NCBI RefSeq assembly: GCF_003255815.1
Contig: NC_037682.1
Location: 966,944-1,030,943 of the forward strand
Length of the DNA: 64,000 nt
Reading direction: 5' to 3'
Origin: Theropithecus gelada
Lineage: Eukaryota > Chordata > Mammalia > Primates > Cercopithecidae
The position numbers were made by a program, and so were the translations under genes. The notes under the pieces were generated by a model. That model was not told the DNA's origin. It made no database searches and saw nothing but the letters and a program-made list of their open reading frames with translations. Shown piece after piece: positions 11,778-41,207 of this stretch (position 1 is the first letter of the stretch; every line of letters starts with the position of its first letter).

Positions 11778-12912
11778 GCCGGGTGCTGCGGCTCACGCCT
11801 GCAATCCCAGCACTTTGGAAGGCCGAGGCAGGTGGATCACCTGAGGTCAGGAGTTTGAGACTAGCCTGGCCAACATGGTGAAACCCCGTCTCTACTAAAA
11901 ATACAAAAATTAGCCAGGCATGGTGGTGCGTGCCTGTAATCCAAGCTACTTGGGAGGCTGAGGCAGCAGAATCACTTGAACAACCCAGGGGGCAGAAGTT
12001 GCAGTGAACCAAAATCATGCCCCATTCACTCCAGCCTAGGCAAAAGAGCAAAACTCCATTTCAAAAATAAAATAATAACGATTTTTGAAAAGGAGTCGAG
12101 TTTGATTTTGGCAAAATTAAAGACTTGCAGCCAGGTGCGGTAGCTCACACCTGTAATCCCAGCACTTTGGGAGGCTGACGCAAAAGGATAGCTTGAGCCC
12201 AGGAGTTCGAGACCAGCCTGGGCAAATGGCTCGACCCCATCTCTATAGAAAAAATTATTAGGCCGGGAGCGGTGGCTCACGCCTGTAATCCCAGCACTTT
12301 GGAAGGCCGAGGCAGGTGGATCACCTGAGGTCAGGAGTTTGAGACCAGCCTGGCTAACACGGTGAAACCTCATGTCTACTAAAAGTATAAAAAATTAGCC
12401 GGGCATGATGGCAGGCACCTGTAGTCCCAGTTACTCAGGAGGCTGAGGCACAAGAATCGCTTGAACCTGGGAGGCAGAGGTTGCAGTAAGCCAAGATCAC
12501 GCCACTGCACTTCAGTCTGGGCAACAGAGAGACTCTGTCTCAAAAAAAAAAAAAAAAAGAAGAAAAGAATTACTAAATTAGCCAGGTGTGCTGGTTGAGT
12601 GCCTGTGGTCTCAGTGCCTGTGTTACTTGGGAGGCTGAGTGGGGAGGATCCCTTGAGCCTGGAGGTTGCAGTGAGCCGAGACTGCGCCACTGCATTCCAG
12701 TCTTGGTGACGGAGTGAGACTCCTCCTCAAAAAAAAAAAAAAAAAAAAAAAAAAATTAGCTGGCACCGTAGCAGGTGCCTGTAGTCTCAGCTACTTGGGA
12801 GGCTGAGGCAGGAGGATCACTTGAGCCCAGGAGATCGAGGTTGCCGTGATCACACCACTGCACTACAGCCTAGGCAACCGAGCGAGACCCTGTCTCAAAA
12901 CAAACAAAATGT
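11778..12912 (+). mobile_element. Cluster of five plus-strand Alu pieces
   Basis: Full Alu 11778-12075, left-arm piece 12128-12261, full Alu 12262-12568, and two right-arm-type fragments at about 12575-12755 and 12756-12912. All share orientation and end in A-rich tails. Confidence 0.85.
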
Positions 12913-12995
12913 ATATTTATAGAAATATGCTCTTTAAGCGTGAAAGCGCTAGCTCCCCAGACAGCCACGAAGCCACGGGTCATTGACACAGCCAA

Positions 12996-13697
12996 GTGGG
13001 CGCGATTGCTGGAGCCGGAACCCGGCCTGAGGGTCTTCACAGGGTCTGAGTGGGCGCAATGCCGGAGCCGGAATCTCGCCTGAGGGTCTTCACAGGGTCT
13101 GAGGGGGCGCCACTGCCGGAGCCGGAATCCCGCCTGAGGGTCTTCACAGGGTCTGAGTGGGCTCGACAGCTGGTGCCGGAACCCGCCTGAGGGTCTTCAC
13201 AGGGTCTGACGGGGCGCCACTGCCGGAGCCGGAAGCCCGCCTGAGGGTCTTCAGAGGGTCTGAGGGGGCGCCATTGCCGGAGCCGGAATCCCGCCTGAGG
13301 GTCTTCACAGGGTCTGAGGGGGCGCCATTGCCGGAGCCAGAATCCTGCCTGAGAGTCTTCACAGGGTCTGAGGGGGCGCCATTGCCGGAGCCGGAATCCC
13401 GCCTGAGGGTGTTCACAGGACCTGAGTGGGCGACATTGACGGAGCCGGAAGCCCGCCTGAGGGTCTTCAGAGGGTCTGAGGGGGCGCCACTGCCGGAGCC
13501 GGAAGCCCGCCTGAGAGTCTTCAGAGGGTCTGAGGGGGCGCCATTGACGGAGCCGGAATCCCGCCTGAGGGTCTCCACGGGGTCTGAGGGGGCGCGACAG
13601 CTGGTGCCAGAACCCACCTGAGGGTCTTCACAGGACCGGAATGGGCGCCACTGTCGGAGCCGGAACCCGCCTGAGGGTCTTCACAGGGTCTGAGGGG
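12996..13697. repeat. 54-bp minisatellite, about 13 copies
   Basis: Unit built around GAGGGTCTTCACAGGGTCTG followed by AGGGGGCGCCATTGCCGGAG and CCGGAATCCCGCCT, 54 bp long. Units differ by a few bases (TTCACAGG or TTCAGAGG, GGGCGCC or GGGCTCG). Because 54 is a multiple of three, both strands stay open across the array (13157-13621 plus, 13144-13617 minus) and would give 18-residue peptide repeats. There is no sign that either is a gene. The array is CpG-rich. Confidence 0.95.
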
Positions 13698-14009
13698 AAA
13701 GGAGGGCTAAGGGTGGGCGTGTGGAAGGTTTTGGGGTCTGGCTTAAGGTGAGTCTTTAGCAGGCTTGGTTAGGATTGGGCATGTTTGGGACGGAATTGGT
13801 TCAGGATTGTTGGATTTATGAAGAGTTTGGAGTGAGTCTGGAGACTGTGAGCCCAGCTGAGGTATCCACTCACAGGTCCTAGGCAACAACTTTCAGAAGT
13901 TCCCAAAATAAGCCACTCACAACCTCATCTTCCTGGGTAAGTTTCCTCGTATGTTCCACAGCTCAATGGTCTACTATTGTTTTATGTTTGTTTTGTTGTA
14001 TTGTGTGCG

Positions 14010-14488
14010 TTTTTTTTTTTTTTTTTTTGAGATAGAGCCTCTCTCTGTCACCCAGGCTGGAGTGCAGTGGCGGGATCTCAGCTCACTGCAAGCTCTGCGT
14101 CCCGGGTTCCCGCCATTCTCCTGCCTCAGCCTCCCGAGTAGCTGGGACTACAGGCACCCGCCACCATGCCCAGCTAATTTTTTTTTTTTTTAATTTTTAT
14201 TTTTAGTAGAGACAGGGTTTCAACGTGTTAGCGAGGATGGTCTCGATCTCCTGACCTCGTGATCCGCTCGCCTCGGCCTCTCAAAGTACTGGGATTACAG
14301 GCGTGAGCCACCGCGCCTGGCCTGTTTTGTTTTGTTTTTGAGACAGCGTCTCGCTCTGCTGCCCAGGCTGGAGTGCAGTGGGGCAATTGGGGTTCACTGC
14401 AGCCTCGACCTCCTGGGTTCAAGGGATCCTCCCAGCCTCGCCTCCCAGAGCGCTAGGATTATAGGCGCGAGTCACTGCACCCGGCTCC
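14010..14488 (-). mobile_element. Alu and adjoining left-arm (FLAM-like) monomer
   Basis: Full minus-strand Alu at 14010-14322 is followed by a single-arm element at about 14323-14488, which goes from GAGACAGCGTCTCGC straight to the reversed 5' end (GAGTCACTGCACCCGGC). That one-arm structure fits a free left Alu monomer. Confidence 0.8.
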
Positions 14489-14532
14489 ATCTTTTTTTTT
14501 CCCCCAAAATTGGCTGTCAAGAACAAGGATAA

Positions 14533-14813
14533 GGCCGGGCGCGGTGGCTCAAGCCTGTAATCCCAGCACTTTGGGAGGCCGAGACGGGCGGATCACGAGG
14601 TCAGGAGATCGAGACCATCCTGGCTAACACGGTGAAACCCCGTCTCTACTAAAAAATACAAAAAACTAGCCGGGCGAAGTGGCGGGCGCCTGTGGTCCCA
14701 GCTACTCGGGAGGCTGAGGCAGGAGAATGGCGTGAACCCGGGAGGCGGAGCTTGCAGTGAGCTGAGATCCGGCCACCGCACTCCAGCCTGGGCGACAGAG
14801 CCAGACTCAGTCT

Positions 14814-14849
<36 letters not shown>
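14533..14849 (+). mobile_element. AluY of the Old World monkey type
   Basis: Near-consensus AluY with GGCTCAAGCCTG at the 5' end, CTAGCCGGGCGA in the middle and GAGATCCGGCCACCGC in the right arm, ending in a 33-base A tail. These variants are typical of cercopithecid AluY, so the insertion is probably absent from human. Confidence 0.9.
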
Positions 14850-14851
<2 letters not shown>

Positions 14852-14869
14852 ATATTTAAAAACATAGAA

Positions 14870-15320
14870 AGACAGCCAGATGAAGAAATGCACAAGGTGG
14901 GGTGTAGAAGGGCTCCTAGAGCAGGAGCTTCCGTCCCCGTGGAGTTGGGGTGCTCCACCCTCCCGGCATGCAGAGGAGTTCCTGTTCATCTTCCTGTTGG
15001 CCCCCATGTGTTCAGTTATCGGAACGCTCCCCAAACCCTGTCCTCCTGGGCCTTTTATGGAGACTTCATTGGATAGGCATGATTGACAGCCATGTACAAA
15101 TGGGACTGGACCAAAAGGGTGTGATCTAAACCCAGCAGGGCCTGTCTGTGCAGATTCTTCCTGGCCTCTCTGTGCAGCATTCCTTCCCCCAGGGTATGGG
15201 GCAGGGCCCCTTCTGAAATGGGGGTCTTGTGGCCCACAGACAAGGTAGGTCAGAGAATTTATTTATGGCCAGCTCCAAGACAGAAAGGCAAAGGGAGGTT
15301 AGAGTCCAATTTTTAGTTTT
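14870..15320 (-). mobile_element. Retroviral LTR fragment, inverted relative to 27905-28945
   Basis: The reverse complement of this stretch (GGAGTCTCCATAAAAGGCCC, GACAGGGTT, GGAAGGAATG.TGCA-type blocks) matches the LTR at 27905-28440. It is an old solo LTR; the family is not assigned. No retroviral coding sequence is attached. Confidence 0.6.
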
Positions 15321-15335
15321 TTCTTTGTTTTTCCT

Positions 15336-16378
15336 TTTTGAGACAGGGTGTTGCTCTGTTGCCCAGGCTGGAGTGCAGTGACATGATCTCAGCTCACTGC
15401 AACCCGCGCCTCCTGGGTTCAAGCGATTCTCCTGCCTCAGCCTCTCAAGTAGCTGGGATTACAGGCGTGAGCCACTATGCCCTGCTAATTTTTTTGTATT
15501 TTTAGTAGAGATGGGGTTTCGCCATGTTGGCCAGGCTGGTCTTTTTTTTTTTTTTTTTTTTTTTTTTTTGAGACGGAGTCTCGCTCTGTCCCCCAGGTTG
15601 GAGTGCAGTGGCCGGATCGCAGCTCACTGCAAGCTCCGCCTCCCAGGTTTACGCCATTCTCCTGCCTCAGCCTCCCGAGTAACTGGGACTACAGGCGCCC
15701 GCCACCTCAAAAAAAAAAAAAACAAATACCGGCCGTGGTGGCTCATGCTTGTAATCCCAGCACTTTGGGAGGCCAAGGCGGACAGATCACCTGAGGTCGG
15801 GAGTTCGAGACCAGCCTAACCAACATGGGGAAACCCCGTCTCTACTAAAAATACAAAATTAGCCGGGTATGGTGGCGCATGCCTATAATCCCAGCTGGTA
15901 CTTGAGAGGCTGAGGCAAGAGAATTGCTTGAACCTGGGAGGCAGAAGTTGCAGTGAGCTGAGATGGCGCCATTGCACTCCAGCCTGGGCAACAGGAGAGA
16001 AACTCCGTCTCAAACCAAAAAAAAAAAAAAAAGAATTCAAGGCGAGTCCATAATGTGAAAACAAGTTTATCAGTCCAGGCACCGTGGCTTACGCCTGTAA
16101 TCCCAGCACTCTGGGAGGCCGAGGTGGATGGATCTTCTAAGGTCAGGAGTTCGAGACCAGTTTGGCTAACATGGTGAAACCTCATCTCTACTAAAAATAC
16201 AAAAATCAACCGGGTGTCGTGGTGTGTGCCTGCAGTCCCAGGTACTTGGGAGGCTGAGGCAGGAGAATCACTTGAACCCAGGAGGCAGAGGTTGAGGTGA
16301 GCCGAGATCGCACCATTGCACTCCAGCCTGAGCAACAAGAACGAGACTCTATCTCAAAAAACAAGAAAAAAAGAATAA
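15336..16378. mobile_element. Four Alus: two minus, then two plus
   Basis: Minus-strand partial Alu 15336-15542 runs directly into a second minus-strand, 5'-truncated Alu (15543-15710). This abuts a plus-strand Alu (15729-16034) through an A-rich link. A further plus-strand Alu lies at 16073-16375. The minus/plus pair can form a long hairpin in RNA. Confidence 0.85.
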
Positions 16379-16419
16379 ATAGAAAAGGTAATCAGAGAAG
16401 TAAAGAAACTAAAAGACGT

Positions 16420-17225
16420 CTACTCCATAGGCAGAGCAGGGACATGGTGCGTGTGCTGCTCTACTGAGCATACTTAAGGTTCTTTCTTGATTACATGCTA
16501 AACCAAGGGGTGGATTATTCATAGTTTTCCAGGAAAGGGGTGGGCAATTCCCAGAACTGAGGGTTCCTCCTTTTAGACTATATAGAGTAACTTCTCGACA
16601 TTGCCATGGCATTTGTAAATTCTCATGGCCCTGGTGGGAGTATCTCTTAACATGCTAATACATTATTATTAGCATATAATGAGCAGTGAGGACGACCAGA
16701 GGTCACTTTTTTTTTTTCCTTTTTCTTTTTTTCCCCCCGAAGCGGAGTCTTGCTGTGTTGCCCAGGCTGGAGTGCGGTGGTGCAATCTGGGCTCACTGCA
16801 AGCTCCACCTCCTGGGTTCACGCCATTCTCCTGCCTCAGCCTCCCGAGTAGCTGGGACTACAGGCGCCTGCCACCTCACCTGGCTAATTTTTTGTATTTT
16901 TAGTAGAGGTGGGGTTTTACCATATTAGCCAGAATGATCTCGATCTCCTGACCTCGTGATCCACCCACCTCGGCCTCCCAAAGAGCTGGGATTACAGATG
17001 TGAGCCACCACACCCAGCCGACCAGAGGTCACTTTCATCATAGTCTTGGTTTTGGTAGGGTTAGACTTCTTTATCATGACCTGTTTTATCAGCAAAGTCT
17101 TTGTGACCTGTATCTTGTGCTGACTTCCTATCTCGTCCAATGACTAAGAATGCCTGACCTCCTGGGAATGCAGCCCAGCATGTCTCAGACTCATTTTACC
17201 CTGCCTCTATTCAAGATGGGTTTGC
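16420..17225. mobile_element. ERV LTR split by an Alu with a perfect 16-bp target duplication
   Basis: The flanks (GGGGTGGATTATTCATAG..., GGGGTGGGCAATTCCCAG..., then GTTTTATCAGCAAAGTCTTTG...) read as an old class I LTR. A minus-strand Alu at 16710-17019 interrupts it and is bounded by GACCAGAGGTCACTTT at 16694-16709 and 17020-17035. Confidence 0.7.
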
Positions 17226-17329
17226 TCTGATTCAAACACCTCTGACACCTTGGCCTCCAAAGCACTGGGAATCTAGGTGTGAGCTGCCACACTCTGTGTG
17301 TATGTGGGCCTTCTTTCACTCACCACATC

Positions 17330-18290
17330 CCTTGGGAGCCATCCCTTTGTATAGTGGGCAGTGTTCCCCTTTGTGGAGAGGCTGAACCCCTTTGTGTGGT
17401 GGGTAGTGCTGTCTTTGTGGAGGGGCTGCAGTTTGGCCCATTCTGCTGATGGCCATTGGGTTGTTTCCAGTTTGGACCTTTTGTCAATAAAGCCACTATG
17501 AAGATCTGTGTGCCAGTCTTCTTGTGGATAACTTTTTATTGAGGAGTGGAACTGCCAGTTCCCATGGTAAGTACATGCTTAAGTTTATGAGAAATCATAG
17601 GACCATTTTCCACAGCTCATTTTGTTCCACTTTCTCTTTTCTTTTTTTTTTTTTTTTTTTTGATGGAGTCTTGCTCTGTTGCCCAGGCTGGAGTGCAGTG
17701 GCACAATCCTAGCTCACTGCAACCTCTGCCTCCCAGGTTCAAGTGATCCCCCTGCCTCAGCTCCTCTAGTAGCTGGAATTACAGGCACATGCCACCTTGC
17801 CCAGCTTTTTTTTTTTTTTTTTCTTCTTTTTTTGAGACAGAGTCTCGCTCTGTTGCCCAGGCTGGAATGCAGTGGCGCAATCTCAGCTCACTGCAAGTTC
17901 TGCCTCCTGGGTTCACGCCATTCTCCTGCCTCAGCCTCGCGAGTAGCTGGGACTACAGGCGCCTGCCACCACGCCAGGCTAATTTTTTGTATTTTTAGTA
18001 GAGAGAGGGTTTCACCGTGTTAGCCAGGATGGTCTCGATCTCCTGACCTGATGATCCGCCCACCTTGGCCTCCCAAAGTGCTGGGATTACAGGCGCAAGC
18101 CACCGTGCTCAGCCTTTGTTCCACTTTCATTCCCTCCAGCAGCACATGGGTGTTCCTGCAGCTCCACGTCCTCACCAGCACTTGGTGTTGCCAGTCTTTT
18201 GTTCTCACTATGATCCATGTGGACAGATCTCATGGTGGTTTTCATTTGCATTTCCCTGATACTGTATACCACCAAGCTAGTCCAGCCCTC
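17330..18290 (-). mobile_element. Old L1 3' region (antisense) interrupted by two Alus
   Basis: Flanking text such as GCTGATGGCCATTGGGTTG, GAGTGGAACTGCC and TTTTCATTTGCATTTCCCTG is typical of the reverse strand of the L1 3' end. Two minus-strand Alus (17641-17805 truncated, 17806-18113 full) sit inside. TTTGTTCCACTTTC at 17621-17634 and 18115-18128 brackets the pair. Confidence 0.75.
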
Positions 18291-18455
18291 AGCCTGCAGG
18301 CAGCATGTGGCCCAACACGAATTCTCAACCTTTCTTAAAACATGAGATTTTTTTGCAAAATTTTTTAAGCTCATCAGCTATTGTTAGTATATTTTACATG
18401 TGGCCCAAGACTATTCTTCCAGTGTGGCAAGGGAAGCCAAAAGATGGCTACCTGC

Positions 18456-18755
18456 TGGCTAGGCACAGTGGCTCACGGTTGTAATCCCAACACTTTGGGA
18501 GGCTGAGGCGGGCCAATCATGAGGTCAGGAGATCAAGACCATCCTGGCTAACACAGTGAAACCCCGTCTCCACTAAAAATACAAAAAGTTAGCCGGGCGT
18601 GGGGGCGGGCGCCTGTAGTCCCAGTTACTCGGGAGGCTGAGGCAGAATGGCATGAACCCAGGAGGCGGAGCTTGCAGTGAGCTGAGATCGTGCCACTGCA
18701 CTCTAGCCTGGGCTACAGAGTGAGACTTCATCTCAAAAAAAAAAAAAAAAAAAAA
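18456..18755 (+). mobile_element. AluY with near-perfect target duplication
   Basis: Plus-strand AluY with a long A tail, flanked by AAGATGGCTACCTGCT (ending near 18456) and AAGATGGCCACCTGCT (near 18753-18769), which differ at one base. Confidence 0.9.
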
Positions 18756-18900
18756 GATGGCCACCTGCTCTATACCTTCTTCTGTGATGTATATTTCCTA
18801 TTTTTGCATTTCAATGGAGAGAAGAAAGTCCTCTCAACAGATGCTGAAACAGGTGGAGAAAAACACCTTTCCATTTCCAGGTCAGAGACAAAAATCTAGG

Positions 18901-19345
18901 GGGCCTGGCGTGGTGGCTCATGCCTGTAATCCCAGCACTTTGGGAGGCCCAGGTAGGAGGATTGCTTGAGCTCAGGAGTTCAAGACTAGCCTGGGCAATA
19001 TGGTAAGACCGCATGTCTACAGATAATATGAAAATTAGCCAGGCATGGTGGCGAGCACCTGTAATTCCAGCATTTTAGGAGGCTGAGGCCGGAGGATCAC
19101 TTGAGGCCAGGAGTTGGAGACTAGTCTGGGAAACATAAGGAGTAGCTGTCCCTATAGAAAATTTTAAAAATTAGCGAGGCACAGTGGTGTGCATCTGTAG
19201 TCCCAACTACTCAGGAGGCTGAAGTGGGAGGATTGCATGAGCCCGGGAGGTGGAGGCTGCAGTGAGCCATGATCACACCACTGCACTCCAGTCTGAGTAA
19301 CTGAGCTAGACCCTGTCTCAAAAAAATAAAAACAAAACAACTGGA
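18901..19345 (+). mobile_element. Alu with an extra internal arm (trimeric)
   Basis: Starts as an ordinary Alu but contains an additional arm between left and right: ATTAGCCAGGCATGGTGG...TTTTAAAAATTAGCGAGGC. Total length is about 440 bp instead of 300. Confidence 0.75.
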
Positions 19346-19608
19346 GTGGCCTCAAAGACTCTAACATAAAAGCTGAAAACCAAAACATCTTCAGAAGACA
19401 TCATAAGAAAATATTTTTGTCACTTTGGAGCAAGCAAAAACTTCTTAGAGAAGATACCAAAAGAGTAAATATAAAGTTAAAACTTGATACATTGAACTTA
19501 ATAAAAATAAAAAGCTAATTTTCATTAAAGACACTGTTAAAATGAAAAGGGAACACATACTGAGAGGAAGTATTGGAACCACCTTTGCAAAATTATAACT
19601 AAGGAAAT
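19346..19608 (+). mobile_element. Old L1 ORF2 3' fragment
   Basis: AAAATATTTTTGTCACTTTGG, TTCTTAGAGAAGATACC and TTGAACTTAATAAAAAT resemble the tail of L1 ORF2. The fragment is old and broken and continues into the LTR that follows. Confidence 0.65.
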
Positions 19609-20875
19609 TATGACAGTGAAAGATAACAGACTTAACCAATTCCATCTTGCTTGTAACGGTCAAAAGCTCCTTGTCCATTACTGGCCAAAGGCCAAACAAG
19701 CCTTGGGAAGGAATTTAGTTTAGTTTAAATAATAGCCGTTCCCCAAAACTAGAATGTTCTTGTAAAATGAATGAAAGGCCACCAGCCACCAAGTTAGGAT
19801 GACAGGGGCTGGAAGTCTAAATATTACCAGCCATTATTCCGGAGGTCATAAGATTTGCAACTTCCCCAATTACTCCTAAAGATATCAGTCAACACTGTTG
19901 TGAACCTAGGGTTGGCTCCTTTTTTTTTTTTAATGGAGTCTCTTCTTGTAGCCCAGGTTGTTGTACAGTGGGACGATCTCGGCTCACTGCAACCTCCACC
20001 TCCTAGGTTCAACCCCATTCTCCTGCCTCAGCCTCCCAAGTAGTTGAGATTACAGCTGTGTGCCACCACGCCTGACTAATTTTGTATTTTTAGTAGAGAC
20101 GAGGTTTCGCATGTTGGCCTCGCTGGTTTCCAACTCCTGATCTCGTTATCGCCTGCGTGGGCCTCTCAATGTGCTGGGATTACAGACGTGAGCCACCGCG
20201 CCGGCCTAGGATTTGCCTTTTAAGACGTCTTTTCGGCCGGGCGTGGTGGCTCACACCTGGGATCCCAGCACTTTGGGAGACCGAGGTGGGCGGATCACGA
20301 GGTCAGGAGATCGAGACCATCCTCGTCAACATGATGAAACCCGTCTGTACTAAAAATACAAAAATTAGCCGGGCGTGGTGGTGCGCCCCTGTAATCCTAG
20401 CTACTTGGGAGGCTGAGACAGGAGAATCGCTTGAACCCGGGAGGCGGAGGTTGCAGTGAGCCAAGATCTCACCACTGCAATCCAGCTTGGGCAACAAGGG
20501 CGAGATTCCATCTCAAAAAAAAAAAAAAAGTCTTTTCAAGTTTTTGTATTTCTGACAACCGGGACCTGCCAACTAGTGTGTGGCCTCTACGCAGGAACTG
20601 ACTCACCATAAGCGGACAGCTTCGACTCCCTGTGATTTATCCCTAGCTGACCAGTCAGCACTCCTGACTCACTGGCCCCCTACCCACCAAATATCCTGAA
20701 ATACTCGGATCCCCGAGTTTTGGGGGAGACTGAGGAATAAAACTCTGGTTTCCCAAACAGTCGGCTGTGTGTGAATTATGCTTTCTCTATTGCAATTCCC
20801 CTGTCTTGAAAATAGACTCTGTACCGGCAACGGGCAAGGCGAACCCATGGGGCGGTTACAGTGTCTGCACCACAG
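19609..20875 (+). mobile_element. ERV class I LTR carrying two Alus, upstream of TALDO1
   Basis: The 5' part (19609-19918: CCAATTCCATCTTGCTTGTA) and the 3' part (20534-20875) together form one LTR. The 3' part has AATAAA at 20735-20740, TTTCTCTATTGCAATTCCCC and GGGCAAGGCGAACCCATGGG, typical R/U5 text of class I LTRs. Alus at 19919-20212 (minus) and 20233-20530 (plus) interrupt it. No gag, pol or env remains next to it. It ends only about 50 bp before the TALDO1 CpG island. Confidence 0.75.
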
Positions 20876-21576
20876 ACACAAGCGACAGAGACTTGATCAA
20901 AATATACCAGGAACTCCTGCAAGTCAGCGATGGTAAGAAGCTGGGCAGCTGGGCCTCCTACGCCTGCCTCGCCGTTCGGCCGGATACCTCTGGGCTTAGC
21001 ACTCAGGGGTACAGATTCCCAGAAGGATGTTCCCCGCCGCGTCGGGCGCCCGAGCTCTGCAGCCGCCCCCTGCTCTGCCTCCCGCACCTGCAAGGCGTCC
21101 CCCGCCGCTCCCTCCCCTGCTTCCTGCAGCGGCCCCCGACCCCAGTCCTGGCCCCACCACGGATCTCGCCTCGCCGCGCCGCGTTCCGCCCTGGCGGGTT
21201 CGGCCCCGCGGGGTCGGCGCCTGGGCCGGGTCCATCTCCTCCCGCCCTCCCGGTGCGTCCCGCGGGGCAGGAAGGAGGCGAGGGCCAGCCGCCCCGTGTC
21301 GTGCCGGTGTTTTCCCAGGTCCGTCCGCGGCAGCTGATGCGGACCCGGGGAAACCCCGCCCGTAGGACCCGCGCGGCGTTCTCTGCCCTGAGGTGCGCGA
21401 CCGGGCCTTGGGGCTGGAGCTTCGTCCTCGGGGGCGGGGCTTCGTCCAGGCGCGTAGGGACCCGCCGGCCTCGCCCTCTCGCGCCGCTCTCCGATTGGCC
21501 GGCGACCGCGGGGCATTGTGGGCCGCCCGCGCGCCCGTCGCGTCGCCGCCGCAGCTGCAGCCCCCTCGGCCTTGCT

Positions 21577-40483
<18,907 letters not shown>

Positions 40484-40655
40484 TGCAATCCTGAGGGTGG
40501 ACTCCAGATCTGCACCGTCGGCCAGCTGGGGTCTGACTGCACATGGCTTCTCATGAATCTTGCGTTTTTTACAAATTGGAGCAGGGACAGATCATAGATT
40601 TCTGATTTTATGTAAAATTTTGCCTAATACATTAAAGCAGTCACTTTTCCTGTGC
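40484..40655 (+). other. TALDO1: TALDO1 3' UTR with ATTAAA signal
   Basis: Short 3' UTR after TAG. ATTAAA at 40631-40636 is followed by a T/G-rich stretch, so cleavage is expected near 40650. This matches the compact human 3' UTR. Confidence 0.8.
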
Positions 40656-41207
40656 TGTTTCATTCACTGTCTCCATCCCCTAAGCATCACTTGCCCCAGC
40701 TGTGACGGGCTGTGACCCAGGTTAGGACTTTAGAGATGGGATTGGGGTCAGGGTACTCCAGACACAACCCACTGCCTGGGCCACCACCTGGGAACCCAAG
40801 TCAGGGTTGTTGCTGGGAGGCCTTTGATGGGGGGGCCCCTCCTGAGCCCTGAGGCCTGTAGGGTGCACTGGAGTTAGGCAAAGGGCAGGCTTCTGATGCC
40901 AGAAGATCCCAAGGTGCTGTCCCAGGTGGGCCACAAATGGACACTAAAGCAGTCTCAAGCCTCCAAGCGTGGGCACATGTGGATGCCTCCCAGAGGAGCA
41001 GTCCCAGCCACACCCTCCCTCCTGCTTTTGAGGGCCTGGGCCTCCTATTCCCTGTCAAGGCTGCACTGCCCATGCCCCCTGCCCCCCTCCTGACCTGTTA
41101 TGGCCGAGACCTTGCATGGGATGCCAGGTTCCTGCATGGGGTCATGGTGCCACCTTGTGGGGGCAGCACATGCACCAGCCACTGGCCTTCAAGTCGCCAC
41201 CCCCATT
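40656..41207. other. Unique spacer after TALDO1
   Basis: Sequence just past the TALDO1 3' end with no repeat and no gene recognised. It may belong to GATD1 read-through transcripts, but nothing here shows it. Confidence 0.4.

Noticed and set aside
13144..13621. Repeat proteins encoded on either strand of the 54-bp minisatellite
   Set aside because: Both frames stay open only because the unit is a multiple of three without stops. There is no promoter, splice site or family match.
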